Shown: positions 34,703 to 47,383 of the stretch, piece by piece | Layout: every line of letters starts with the position of its first letter | Position numbering within the stretch: the stretch's first letter is position 1 | DNA from: Erodium maritimum | Lineage: Eukaryota > Streptophyta > Magnoliopsida > Geraniales > Geraniaceae | Reading direction: 5' to 3' | DNA: 64,000 nt | Assembly: GCA_963921825.1 (NCBI GenBank) | Contig: OY997592.1 | Coordinates: 29,429,730-29,493,729, forward strand | Notes under the pieces: generated by a model | The model's input: the letters and a program-made list of their open reading frames with translations, nothing else | What the model was told of the DNA's origin: nothing | The model's database searches: none | Made by a program: the position numbers and the translations under genes

Positions 34703-36210
34703 TTTTTTTTTGATCGGCGAAAGAAAATTTAAATTAACCTCAATTCCGAGGTGGAAAAGGTTACAAAAAAGACACAACCTCACTACAGATTGCGAGAAAC
34801 AACAGGAAAAACCCAAATCTAAAACAAAGATCAGTACAACAGAAACAAGAGATTTAAACCAGTGTGTGTAGAAGATCATGAATGAGCCATGAAGTAAGTC
34901 GAGATGCCTGTCTGGCCAAGAGGTGTTGATGATAAACAAGTGAGAAGCTGCAAGTGAGGGGTTTCTAAAAAGAGATAAGAGTTGGCCATGTCTTCAACTG
35001 AGTCTAAGAAGCCCTGAAGGGGAGATCAATCTCTTGTACTAGCTCTCAGCCGGAGAAGTAAAGTTGCCAAAGTTTCACAACAAACAGAAAAAAGGGACAC
35101 AGAACCCCTACCACAAACCTCAGCCAAAGGAACCAAAAAGGAACCTAGCAACCAGTCAACACTAGATGCCACCCAGAAAGAGGGCCAGGATAAAACCAAA
35201 CCAAACTCACCCCAAATCACAAAAACTGAACCGATTCATTACCAAAAATTTCTTCAGATTAGCCCAGGGCCAAAATCCCCACAGAGGCCAACACCAACTG
35301 TGGGGACCCGTCCTCACAGCGAGGACGAGAACCAAAGACTAGAAGGTAGGAAGAAGAAAAGCTTAACGAGATAAGGGGAGAGAAGGAGGTAAGAGACAAA
35401 CCAGTAAGGTTGAGACCCTTCTTACTCTTCCAAGAGGCAAGGGGGAGGGGGAACTAGGGAAAGAACCACGGCAAGCTCGAACCAGAAACGCCCAGCAACC
35501 CGTCTCCAAAGTCGCTGCCCGAGCCGGAGCGGTCCAGATCTGCCAAGTTAAGGTCAGATCCGGCCAGAAGAAGAGTGGAGGCGGAACCAAGGCCGGAGTC
35601 CGTGGCCCTGGTCGGAGTCGATGCGAGCGGCATGCCGGAGGCGAGGAGATGAAGGCCGGAGAGTGGGGAGGTCCAAATCTGCCGAGAAAAGGTCAAATCT
35701 GACCTTGTGACTAAGGGAGTCGGAGTCGGGGTCGGGGACCAGGCCTGAGTCCGTGGCCATGGTCGGAATCGAGGCCATGGCCGATGACGAGGGCCACGGG
35801 CAGAGGGGGCGAGGCGCGGCGGAGGACAAGCTAGAGTCGGGGGGATCTGGGCGAGGCGCGGTAGCCGGAGACGAGGCAGATCTGGGCCGGAGAGGTCGGT
35901 GACGAGATCTTGGAATGGCAGACGAGGCGGATCTGGGCCGGAGAGGCCGGTGACGAGAGCCTGGAGATCGGGGCGAGGTGCGGCAGCCGGAGACGGGCGA
36001 AGCGGAGAAGGGAGGAGGGAGGGAAGAAAAGCCTCACCGGCAACGGCTTGGTCGGAGTCGCGCCGTCACCGGTGAAGGAAGAGGAAGAAGAAAGGCTCTA
36101 GAGTTCAGGAAACGAGAACCAAGTCAGAGGGAAAAAAAGCTGGTCGTAGCTGTTGTTTGAACTGTTTGTCCAAATGCACGCAATACTATTGTGGTTATTA
36201 TTAGTGGATA
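34703..36210 (-). mobile_element. GC-rich retroposon on the minus strand with A-tail
   Basis: The poly-T at 34702-34711 is the A-tail on the minus strand, preceded there by TTTAAATTTTCTTTCGCCGA. A 13-bp target duplication with one mismatch (ATGGTTTTGATCT 34690-34702, ATGCTTTTGATCT 36211-36223) frames it. The 5' part (35350-36100) is GC-rich with GGCCGGAG/GGAGTCGG motifs repeated. No RT is present, so this is a LINE derivative or other non-autonomous retroposon. Its short open frames have no recognisable domain. Confidence 0.65.
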
Positions 36211-36223
36211 ATGCTTTTGATCT

Positions 36224-36714
36224 CTTATCCCACTAGGAAAGCTAAACTTTTTATCTTGTCCGTGAGAATATAATACCTCGTACTCCATTTGTAATTTACA
36301 TATGATACCTCATACTGTTCAAAACTGATTTCAATTTTTCTGCACTTTTTCTTTACCCTACACGGATGGGTCAACATAAATGTGGAGTGAGTGGGTGCAG
36401 CACACATAAAGGAAAAGGAAAACCAAAGTAGACATGAATACCATAAATACAGCTTAGGATTGATGGTGCCATAATGCCATTAGCTATTAGCTAATAAGCT
36501 ACCTATTACCAACTAAATGTACATAAATGAGACATACTCTAAGAAGCAACATTAATTCATCCTCATTTTTTCACAACTTTCTAAGTCGATGTGATTATAA
36601 TCCTTAGTAACTCAGTTTGCTCAACCGTAGTTGTCATGCTCTGGCCTATATTAATGTTCATTATCATCTTTCACCCGACGTTATTTACAAACAACTCTAA
36701 CTTCCATTCAACTA
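36224..36714. other. Spacer between two retroposons
   Basis: AT-rich; no gene or repeat recognised. Confidence 0.5.
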
Positions 36715-36729
36715 ACATTTTGGGTGTCA

Positions 36730-38386
36730 GTAACAACACAAAACCGCCTCGTCATTGAGAGAAGAACCCTAGCCCTAGCTTGTCTGCTGTCGTTATGGAG
36801 CTCTAGACTGTCGTCGTTGTCGCGCCGCCTGGTTCTGTCGGGTTCGTCATCCCGGTTTTCGCGTACCCCATCCATTTGACCTCACAGACCACGCCTGATG
36901 CGGGGTTTAACTATGGGTGGGAGTGGGTAGCGTTTCCACAACCTTCTGCGTCTATTCCCCTCTCCGCTCCTCTTGTGACTCCAACGACTCATAATACGAT
37001 CGTCATGTCCCCTCCTCCTCTCTCAACAGTCTTGCCTACTATCCCGACTTCCGGTCTGCGAGCCACACCACTACCCCCCCCCCCCCCCCCCCCCACCGCT
37101 CCTCACTCTCCCTGATATCGGCCTGGCCTTCTCCTTCGATGTGTGTTGGGACCCCGACTTCGGCTGCGAGGGAATCGTCGGGCTTCTTCGGGCCACGAGG
37201 ATTGTCCCCCGACTCCTCTAAGGAGTTTCCTTGCCGCCAATATTGGGAAAGGTGCACCTGGGTGCGGAGGGTCTCGGTGGCTTCGGCTACACGCTACAGG
37301 CCCGAACCCTATCTCTTCTATTGGGACCCATCAGCGCCAAGACCTTGCTCTGGTGCGTAAGGGACCACCTGCTCGGATTAGGGACCCGTCTCAGCCATGA
37401 CTACTGCACCCTCAACCCCATCAATTTCCGGTGGGGCTGGTCTGGGACGTTACGGAGGTCTCAACGGCTGTCTCGGTCACGTCGGTGAAGACCCGTACTT
37501 GGGGGTGGACCTGTGATCGGTTCAGGATGCGGTGGAGCATGATGGAGACGTCTTCAACTAGGGTCTCCCGATATTGGATGTGGAAACAAAAGAGGGAGTG
37601 GATACCAGATGCTGATCCACGGTCCCGAGGGGCGCCGGTTAGGGTTAAGACCTTGCCGACGTACAGACGGGGGTTGTTGCGGTATGCTCCGGTTGGTGGC
37701 CACCGCCCTTGACAGCATCGTTCGCATCTAGCGGCTACGGGGGAAGCATGTATCGGTCGCGGTGGTTATCTGGGAGTCGGGGGATTGCAACCATTGACAG
37801 TAGACCCATTACCTAACGTTAGGTCTTCCACCTCTATCTCGGACCCGTTGGCACAAGGGATGGTCTGGGGATGCTAAGGGGTCAGATCTCTGCTGATTCG
37901 ATTGTTACCGCTCGGGTATCTCGGACTGGAGGGTTCGGAGGTAGAGGACGCACCCAGGCTGAGGCGCGCCATGTTGAGGTTCCAACGCCCGGGGGTCGAT
38001 CGAGGGAGGCTGCGGAAGTCTTGGGGAGGGCTGCGCCTGGTGCGGCATGGGAGAGCTCACCACAAGCGGGGAAGAGGCCCCGCCGAGAGAGATGAGACAT
38101 CAACAAAGCATCAGGGACTTGCCCTGGGAGAGGTCCCCAGATGATGCCTCCCACCATCACCATTACCGTCGAGGTCCCTGTAGATCTTCGGTATCCCGTT
38201 CCCCCATCCATATTCTGTCTTTGCCCATAGGACGCCAACTCAACACCGTCGTGGACGGTTCTACTAGGAAAAAAATAGTGAACATTCTTAAATGTGCTTG
38301 CCCTTCTTCGTGATCAGAGAGTCTCTGATGCACTTTATTATCATTCCACAATTTAATTAATGAAATCTGATCCTTTCGCTAAAAAA
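36730..38386 (+). mobile_element. GC-rich retroposon on the plus strand with A-tail
   Basis: Ends TCTGATCCTTTCGCTAAAAAAA and is flanked by a 15-bp target duplication with one mismatch (ACATTTTGGGTGTCA 36715-36729, ACATTTTGGCTGTCA 38387-38401). Starts near AACCCTAGCCCTAGC, as plant LINE 5' regions often do. About 1.66 kb and no RT, so probably a LINE with internal deletion or a parasite of LINE machinery. It contains a run of about 18 C (37077-37094). Short frames in 36876-38313 overlap in many phases and are not called. Confidence 0.68.
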
Positions 38387-38516
38387 ACATTTTGGCTGTC
38401 ACAGAACTGGTTGGTTCAAACTTAAATATGTATATTTTGAAAATCAAAATAACTTGTTTTTTAGTCAGTAAAAAGGAGCAATTTAATTAATTTAACTTTC
38501 AATTACAAACGAGTGT

Positions 38517-40191
38517 TGTTAGTCTTAGTGCCCGTGGTTCAATGCTAAATGTCCAAATGTATATATCATTATTAGCAATAAAATTAAAGCGGCTTTATAT
38601 TACTTTTGTGTTGGAGTAATATATCGATGTGTGCTCTGATCTATGCCCACCATGCGAATAGAACCATATATTGAGATAGATCACACTCGATGGGTCCCTA
38701 GTCAACAATGCTTCACTAGAAGCGTCTAGTATGAAAGATGGCTCTTTAAGGCTTACGTTCTGTTAGTCATTAGAATGAGATTCCGGAGTTTGATCATAGA
38801 ATATCATGTGGGACATGATATTGGACGACCCGACATGAATATGTGCCATAGATAAAGTCATGAGCATATTCATTGTCGTAGCTTGTCATGTATCCTTAGA
38901 CCAAAGAGTCTTTGTGATCGCTATGCAGTAAACAAATGAGTTTGACCTGAGCCTAACATTGTCCGTAATAGGGCTTCCATAACGGCCAGGATTGGCTTGG
39001 GGACGGACTACATGAGTGACACGAAAGACGGCTAAGGGATTTATCCCTCATACTACGGTATGGGAAAGATATCGGTTCTCGGCCGCTTGATCGAGCGTGA
39101 CTGGAAGAATAGCATGGTCATGCACATGATACTGGGTATCATATATTCAGTCATCTCGCATATCAAGGAACAATGATCGAGAATAATAAGGATGACGGCT
39201 CTATGCCTTATCTCAATCAGGATATCGGAGATAAAAGGATAATGACAGGGACGACGGAAAGGTTAGAATCGACATGGTCGATTCGTTATGCAGTGTCAGG
39301 CAATACTAAAGTCTCGTCACTTGTCACTTAAATAGGATCAAGTAAATAGGAATTCTACGTTGATCTATTGACATGCGTAAACCTAAGGGTCACAACGAAG
39401 GGTGAAACTCATTGACACATTTATGGAGAATGGCCAAAAGGGAGTTGTCTCGGGACATGACCAAAACTAGGTTTTGGGTCATGTGTCCGTAAGTGAATAG
39501 GACTTTACGGATCAAGACAAGGCTTGGAGTCTTGGAATTGATCGCGTCAGATAATGTTGAACATTTCCGGTATGGAAGGCTTGGAGGCGATGAGCGAATC
39601 ACAGGACCTCGTTGGAAATGGTCACGGGCCATGTTCCAAGAGGCCCATGAAAGACCCATGGAACTAATTAATCAAGTCTTGATTAATTAGTACTAAGTAA
39701 GCAAGACAAGGATTAAGGTGTTGGTGATTCACCACCTAACCCCATCTTGTCTAGCCTTACTTAGCACCATACTTGTCCTATTTACACCATACTTGTCCCA
39801 TTCTTTTAGTTTGACAAGTTGATGGAGTTTGTTATGTTTAAATCTTCTTTTTTCAGCATAAAAAAAACACAAGACAAGAATAGGAAACACAATTTTCTCT
39901 CCCTCCCCTCCCCAATTTTGGCAATGGCAAGCTCTTATCTCCATTTTGTGTTCTTGAGTCCTCAAAGAGAAGAACTACGTGGCTTTGATTCCCATGTGGA
40001 TACGTAGGCGTCTTAGAGACTCAAGCCAATTATTCATTACCCGGTGTTCTTGTTTTGGTAAGAAATAGTGCTGAATTTTTCTCTTGTGAATCCATTTTTT
40101 CTTATTTGTTTCATGGTTTAATCGTCTCTTGGTTTTCATTGATTTTTCGCTCCGAGTTGGTTCATCTCTAACCCTACCTCGAGACCCAAGA
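38517..40191 (+). mobile_element. Copia solo LTR (1675 bp)
   Basis: Co-linear with the copia LTR 27316-29003, beginning TGTTAGTCTTAGTGCCC and ending GAGACCCAAGA (final C changed to G). Perfect 5-bp target duplication AGTGT (38512-38516 and 40192-40196). Confidence 0.92.
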
Positions 40192-40196
40192 AGTGT

Positions 40197-41390
40197 ATCA
40201 AGAGTAAGTTCTTGACCACGGAGAATAGAGCAAGAACATAATTGTTCGCTATTTTGTTAACAATAGAGCGTCTAGGACGGTCTTTTAAAGGGCCACTAGG
40301 GCAAACAGAAATCAAAGGGTACTGAATAACATTGCTCAAGGTAGGTCCGAAAAACCGCTCGGTCCTTTGGGGGGACACATTTCGTCTGTTTGAAAACCTA
40401 ACATGTGATCATCAATAGTGAAGGAAGGATTGGCTTGTATCATGGATCTCATCTAGCAATAATACCTGACTTCATCAGTATCCACGAGAGGAGAGCGACG
40501 ATGGTAGATGTGATTCAGGGATCCCTCCCGATAAAAGTCCCCGAATCCTTAGGTAGAAGCCCTGAATATTCGTTCACTAATCAGCATCCTTGCAACAAGG
40601 AACAAAACAGGGAAAATAAAACCAAACCAGGTGATCATCTTACCCCATAACTGGGATAGAGATCGAGAAAAAGGTCTCGGTGGAGGCCATGGAGACGGAT
40701 ACAGTGATGGCGACTTCACTGGTAGTTGCAGAGGCGGCGGGGGTTGCCCAGAAAAGAGGATCTGAGTTGGAGAAGTAGGCGGCAGCCATCAGGGGGGATT
40801 TCCGTAACCGTGAGAGGAGTGAAGGCCCCTAGGATGAAGAGGGATGGGGCCGACGGGTGAGGATGCGTGCCAGATCGATGGAGAGGGACCAGACCTTGGC
40901 CGAGAGAGACGACGACGTGGCACCTGTGCTATGGGTGTAGAAACCCTAGCAGTGAAAAACCCTAGGTGAGACATAGCTTGTGCTCGTTTCTAGTGGTTTA
41001 AAATAACTTGTTAATTACTTCCTAAACAATTTTTGATAAAAAAATAATTAGTCTATCATTCATTGTTCTAAAATAACGGAATCACCCATACACAACACAA
41101 CATAACAAAAATAAATTATTTATTATTTTCCAAATCAGATTTCAATTTTAAAATTAGAAAACTTAATAAAATAAAAGTTACTTTCAAATTTTATTATATT
41201 ATATTTCTAAAATAAAAGTTGATTTTTTAGCTATTTAGAAATCAATTATTTTCAATTTTTACTCTAACATTTAAAAAACAAAAATTATACTTTTAATGAA
41301 TTTTAAAATTTTAAAACTAATTATTAATAAATAGCTAACAAATAGTATTCAGAAATCAATCAATCATTCAAGCAGTAGCTATTCCAGAGG
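40197..41390. other. Unassigned region, possible minus-strand retroposon 5' part
   Basis: 40650-40980 is GC-richer and on the minus strand begins AAACCCTAGGGTTTTTCACT, like a LINE 5' region, but no domain is recognised. 41000-41390 is AT-rich and empty. Confidence 0.3.
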
Positions 41391-41523
41391 ATTCTCTCAG
41401 ATATTCATTGTTGTTGTCGTTTGATTCCTCCCATCTCCACCGTCGTCGATCGCCTCCTCAGTTTCCCTTTACGAACCTTGTCGCCTCAGTCATAGTCGAT
41501 CTCGCCGATCATCAACTTCCTCC

Positions 41524-42870
41524 ATGAATTCCGAACAAGCTCAACCCATTTCCCTCATGGTGTTGAACACTAAGGTATGTCCTATCCCACCCAACCCCAC
41601 CGCTGGTCTGACGCCAATTGCGGTGGACGAACCCGATTATATGCCATCGACCGTGAGTATTGACCATATTAAACCTATTAGATATCAAAAAAAGACTAAA
41701 AGGACGACTCCAACACCTCTCCGACCCCTCCCCCTGATGGTATTGACTCCACTGTCCGATTTAACAATGTATCAACCACGAGAACTCCGACCGGTTACGA
41801 CCCCTGATGTCGTACCAAGAATGAGCATGACCATTCCCCCATGGTCTGTTCCCCCGTCCCACTCGGTCCCCATGACCACCACATGCTTGGGAACAATGCC
41901 GCGGGCACTAATTTCCCAATATCCTTCCAATACACAACATGTGATGTTGTCCCCGAACGCGTCCATATTACCGCCTCCCTAAGACCTCCTCTAGGGAGCC
42001 TCAATGGATCAGACCCAGAACACCCCGTTGTTACAAATGCAGGGAATGAGAGCGCGGCCTAAGGAAGGTACCCCACATGGGGGGAATTGTCCAAAGGAAC
42101 CATCGGCCATGCAGCCAAATGATGACACTCATCTCCAACCGAACCTAGGTAAGTCCCCCATGGAGAAAACTATGGCTCTTCAACAAAGCTTTGATACTCT
42201 CCATATTGAGGAGGAAGAGGATGATAATCCTCCTCCCTGAAGACCTTGAGACTGCTCGACTCTATGCCCAAAACAAATTTGGTTTGGTTGGTAGTTTATT
42301 CATTTTGTAGAAGTGTGACCAAAAATTCACTGAAGGAATCATGAGGGTCTGGTGATCAGGCACTTGGGATGAGGAATCTTTGGATTCTACTTCACATCCC
42401 AAGAAGAAAAGGACCGTATTCGTCGCTCAGAATAGTGGTCTATAAAGAACATACCAATTATCCTCAAAGACCTCATACTAATGGAAAACCCAACTACATT
42501 CCGATTTTCAAGACTCCCATTGTGGGCGGTGATATCAAATGTTCCATGGAGAATAGGCGAAGCACTTAGGGGTTGTGTGGATGTCCAAACGGACACGTTA
42601 GGTATGGGGAGTGGACGGGTACTCCGGTGACATTTTGGAAGAACCTGGCCACCACACTTCGACTTACAATCAAGGTTACGGTATACGAGCACAAGATACC
42701 ACTTCAGGCTCATATCCAATACGTCCGCTTACCAATCTATTGCTTCCATTGTGGATATATTGGACATCATATGAGCGACTGCAAACGAGGGACTCTCTCC
42801 TACCGGTGAGACCGCCAAACTTCGTTCTCTCTCTTATGGCTCCGAAAATCCACCACATTAATATTGCACG
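41524..42870 (+). pseudogene. LINE ORF1 remnant (DUF4283 plus CCHC zinc knuckle)
   Basis: A Pro/Thr-rich frame (41524-41982) is followed by broken frames resembling DUF4283 (NKFGLVGSLFI near 42265, PTTFRFSRLPLW and NVPWRIGEALRGC across frames near 42490-42570). A clear knuckle follows, LPIYCFHCGYIGHHMSDC near 42733-42786, typical of nucleic-acid-binding LINE ORF1 proteins. Several frameshifts and stops make it a dead copy. RT is not found nearby on this strand. Confidence 0.65.
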
Positions 42871-42939
42871 ATGCATATTACACGTTAAAAGTATCAAAGC
42901 TGAAACTAAACATACTTTCACCATAACTTATTATCACTG

Positions 42940-45845
42940 AAGCGGAAACTAAGACAACATAATAACGGTTTATATTTCATGAACGTATCATAGCTACTTC
43001 GGGTGATCTTTGAGTAAATCTCATATCGTGAACTTGGTAAAAGGTTGGCGATGCCGTTCCATATATGTTTGTGCAGCCAAGTCTCTAAGATGGTCATCGG
43101 TTTGTCCCGACAGGCGAGCATGCAATTTTTCACGGTATATTAAATCGAAACGAAGTACTTTATTCGAGATCCTTTGCTAGTGGTCCTTGCATTGCTTCTT
43201 CAACCGCAACGGGGCTGATTTAGGGGTGTTTTGGACGTAGTTTGCATATACATCCGACCAATACCGGATGTTTAGACCAGGGCGGTGAGGAGTGGGGATG
43301 ACTAAGCGTCAAAACCCTCTTTTAACGTGTATCAGGACACTGTCATCAAGCAATATATAAACGGTTAAGTATCGGTCGATCCCACGGAGAGCAGAGGTAT
43401 CAATAGTATTTTGCTAAAACCTGGGGACGTGGGCTGTCACTTCCACATCCCGAAAGGGAAAATAAAGGGAGAAAAAGTAAATGATTGTGTAAGTCTAGAC
43501 ATAAAGGTAAATTATGTACAAGCTACCAAATAAGACACATAACATTTGATTCACACAAGGAGTTGGTCATGGGTACAAGTAAACATGACTTCCAATTAAC
43601 GCATGGTTTGGTTAATAATGGTAATGCTTTCCTTATGGTCTTCGAACACTTAAGTTCCTATGTATGCGGTATCATAAAATCAACCACATAGTAGTCACGG
43701 GGAAAGGGCACAAGACCATTGCCCGGACCGATATGCGAACCACTAATCATCGGAAATCAATAAAATCGGGTGTAGTTCTATGATCTTGAGCGAAGCTCGA
43801 TCAATCTTCGAACGAGAGATAACGACAACGAATGCATATCACTCTCGCTACCAACTACCACAAGTAGAGATAGCTACCCCACTCCACGAATCGACTCAAC
43901 TACACCTAGTTCACTTCCTAATTCCCGAATGCCATCAACAAGACGAACACCGAAAATCATGTAGAACTAAATAAAGTATCGAATCATGATACTCTGATAC
44001 TACACAAGCATGATATGACTCTAAATAGATTGTCGAACCTACTTAGCTACACATAGTTCAATCAACCTGACGACCGAATAAATTTATCATCAAGGAGAAC
44101 TAAATAGAGCAATGAATCACGAAGATCTGGTAATACACAAGCGTAAGTAAACTCTAAATCAATAAACAAATCTACTTAGTTATGCCTAGTTCACTTCTAG
44201 AAAATTGAACACCACTGAACGAGATGGTTTCGGTAATCAAGTCGAACTACATAAAACATCGAATCAACGATATTCTGGTATTACACAAGCATATGAAAAT
44301 TCTATAAACGTGAAATCTTGTCTCATACTAGATTAAATCATGGATCGCTCCAAACATCGATCTACATAGCACACATAACAATCAATGGGAAAATCCCCAA
44401 ATTGTTTGGTCGACTTGAAACACACAAGAGCGTCGAGAAAACACAACCTAGCATATTCCTATCTCGTCAATAGGAATCCAAGACATAAACATGTTGGAAA
44501 TCCTAGATAAATTCACTAAATGGCTAAAGTTTGCATTTTTACGAACTCTAGCCTAGAACTTGATATACACCCGAGAGAAGAAATAGCTAGCACAAGTAAT
44601 CGGGTTCAAAAACATGACAAATCGAACTCAAAGCACGAAAACCAAGCATGAACATCGAGTAGCTTAAATATAGATGAATACTCATACAATCAATTGGACG
44701 TTAATTAAGTTCAAAAACCCCAAATCATGCCAAAAATATCACCAAACTCAAATTAAACATAAACACATGTATCAATTTAAAGGAAATAAACATTAACACA
44801 ACACCCATGAACAAAGACTGGAATCCAAGGTTATGGAATCCAAATCCTACTCAAGCATACCAAAAAAATTGAGCTTTACAATAAAATAGAGAAGACTTGA
44901 GGTTAAAACTAGGATTGGGTTGAGAACCCAATCGAAAACTCCTCTAGCTTGCAAACCCACCATCTCCAACTCTCCAAAGCTTCAACACATGAAAATGGAG
45001 AAGTTGGAAATGGTGGGAGGCTCATGAATGCTTGAAACCTCCTTGAATCGTCAAAGTTATGGCCTCAAGTGGTAGAAATTGAACCTACAATGAAAAACAC
45101 TCAAGAAAAATTGAACAACAAGAGAGTGAAAAGAGAAAAACTTGAATTTAAAATGATATGAAATAAAATCTGATGTGCCTTAAATGTCTCGGCAACCACG
45201 TATAAAGAGAACAGAAATAAGCCTTTTCTTCAAAACCACGCGAGCTGGAACGAAGGAAGGAGTAGCGCTGCTGAAGTAAAAAAATCAAGTGCGGGTGTGC
45301 GTTGAAGAAGACCCGTGCAACCGACAGCTGCTGGCGTTGGAACATATGGTCAAACAATCAACGCAATCATTGAAAGTCAGCTGATGCACGGTGTCTGTTG
45401 GATGAAGTCTTCGCACATGTCCTTCGATCATACGGTTTGTGACGCTTGGTGCACGAGTTACAGTGCGTTAGAAGAGAACATGATCTGATCTGTAGATGTT
45501 TTTTCTCAGTTTTAATTTTAGACTTCTATCGCTCATTCTCGCTCCGTATGGCCTCTGATCGCCCTCGTTTTTGCGCCATTATTTTTTTTGCGGCCTAAAA
45601 CACAAGAACAATCATGAATATATTTAGAACTTTTCAAAACTATCAACGCTGAACGATGTTTTGCACAATTATTACAAACGCTAAAATTATAAAAACGAGG
45701 CACAAACTAGGTAAGAACATGGAGAAAATTGTCAAATTAAGTATGACAATTTTACGCTCATCAGGCGTGCGTGTTGAAGCCACTCACGGACCAACACCAA
45801 TTCTTCTTCGTGTAGAAGTTTAAAGGCTCTTGATTTGCCGGCCAT
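42940..45845 (-). pseudogene. PIF/Harbinger ORF1-like (Myb/trihelix-type) gene, split by an insertion
   Basis: Reads from ATG 45845 (MAGKSRAFKLLHEEELVLV, REWLQHAR) to 45764, where a 2465-bp element intervenes. It resumes at 43298 with RPGLNIRYWSDVYANYV, APLRLKKQCKDH, a TAG where Trp is expected, then RISNKVLRFDLIYREKLHAR and LSGQTDDHLRDLAAQTY. The pattern (EEE..LV..W...., YW..VY..Y, K.C..HW..I...V, SG......L...A...Y) matches the SANT/Myb-like ORF1 of PIF/Harbinger elements, which helps nuclear import or DNA binding of the transposase. A TATA-like CTATAAATG lies upstream (45940-45949). No transposase is seen nearby. Confidence 0.6.
43299..45763. mobile_element. 2465-bp element of unknown class with hairpin end and no target duplication
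   Basis: Short imperfect inverted ends TGACTAAGCGTCAAAA / TGATGAGCGTAAAA. On the plus strand the right end has a perfect 10-bp-stem hairpin, AAAATTGTCA (45725-45734) with TGACAATTTT (45744-45753), exactly 10 bases before the terminus ACGCTCATCA. Host coding sequence on both sides stays in frame if the segment is removed whole, so zero or one base was duplicated. Inside are three degenerate 120-150-bp repeats with TAGTTCACTTC, GAACTAAATA and TACACAAGCAT (43860-44310). No long ORF. Confidence 0.6.
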
Positions 45846-46349
45846 AAGCGGTTCGGTGGAGGAGAAAAAATTAGAGATGTTTTTGGAGGAAGAGAGGAAA
45901 TGTTGTATGAAGTGGTGAGAATAATTAATGCAGGTGGTGGCATTTATAGCTACCAAACCGCCGGCCCTCCAAAGGGTAATTTGGCCAATTATCATATGTA
46001 GTGCAATTATGTCACGTAAACCAAGAAATTTAGGATGAAGACCAAATTCAAATGAAATGTTGGTGAAATGAAATTTAAAATGCAATTCAACCATGTAATT
46101 AAATAACGAATGTGCAACGTTAATGAAACCGATAAAATAAGACGGGATACAAAATTAATGCGAAGATAAAAGAAAACCGAGAATTAATTAAAGTTGATTC
46201 ATTGAACGAAAATAAACGATTATAGTTCATTAAAAAAATAAATACAAACAACGGGAAACGGAATTGATAAACTACAAGGAGGAACACCGGAACGTCACTA
46301 CTGCATCATATGACGCAACATCGCAAGGTTGGCATAGTGGTCCTCAAGT

Positions 46350-47330
46350 TTAGGGGGTCATGGTCGACTTGTCCTTGGAGTCCTCCTTCAACGATCGATC
46401 GTAGTACTGCTTCTTGGTGGCCATGATTTGCAGCTTCAATTCATATGCTTTGCATATGTATTGTTGCGCCTCCGCAACATTTGAGACAATCTCCCTTGTC
46501 TCCGATTGTTTCCCTTTTCCTTTGAGCCTTGCAGTTTTGGCAGCCTTCTGATCCATAGGCCAGTTGTACCCCGAACGTTGGCTCATCCTCATGGTGTGCT
46601 CACTATCATCCACAAGTGTGTCATCCTTAGGTGTGTCTTCCTGAGTGCGCTTGCTCGATTCGCTAGATGGTTGAAACATCAACACTGGTGGCGTATGTTG
46701 TTCAACCTCCTTTTTGTCGCATACGAAAAAGTGCTTTGGCGTCCACTTCTGCTGATTTCTGACGAGCCTCTACCAATACTCCCACACAAACGGGTGCCCT
46801 TCATTCTTCAAATACATTTCCTCGGTCAACGGCGTGACTTTTTCATCGGACCGACCGCTCCTATGGTCCCTCTCAATACCTTCGTAGTACCCTTGAAGCT
46901 TTGTCACTTTATGGTTCACTTGTGTCCATTGGTCCTTACAATGCTTCTCGAACCACAACGGATCATCTGATCAACGCATGTCAACGACTTCTTTTCCGAT
47001 GACACCCCAATACTTCACGTTCGTCTTGCCATTCCCATGAATTGAATAATAGGGATTGACCATCCAAGCGCGAACAAGACGATCGTCCTCCTCGACGCTC
47101 CATAATCTTCAAGTGACCTTTTTTGGTTGTTCCACGCTCGTTGTAGCTTTCCGTCCTCTCGCACCTCCGGTAGCACGGGGGTTCAACACCACGACGACGT
47201 CTTCGGTAACCATGGGTATTTCTTGACTTGTCGGTTTGAAGTTTTGGCTTGGGAGGAATTGCTCTTGGATTGTCGGGACGTGGTCTTCTTTTGCAAGATC
47301 GGTACACCATTCACTCCAATTGTACTCCAT
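46350..47330 (-). pseudogene. Second PIF/Harbinger ORF1-like (Myb/NAM-associated type) gene
   Basis: Starts at ATG 47330 (MEYNWSEWCTDLAKED) and reads, through one frameshift near 47110 and stops near 46975 and 46770, EEDDRLVRAWMVNPYYSIHG, YWGVIGKEVVD, HCKDQWTQVNHKVTKLQGYY and then RSGRSDEKV. The C-terminal part (46350-46685) has MDQKAAKTARLKGKGK, the signature of the NAM-associated/PIF ORF1 C-terminal region, then a K/Q-rich helical end. It is not the transposase itself. The upstream leader is split by solo LTR C. Same strand and class as the pseudogene at 42940-45845, perhaps an old tandem pair. Confidence 0.68.
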
Positions 47331-47383
47331 TGCGGAAAAAAAACAAGTGTAGAGAAAAAATAGAGTAGTATTTTGAAGAGAAT

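Noticed and set aside
35350-36160. Several GC-rich frames on both strands
   Set aside because: Overlap in many phases with no domain; they fall in a retroposon head.
36876-38351. Cluster of 60-118-codon frames
   Set aside because: High GC content leaves many phases open; none shows a recognisable domain.
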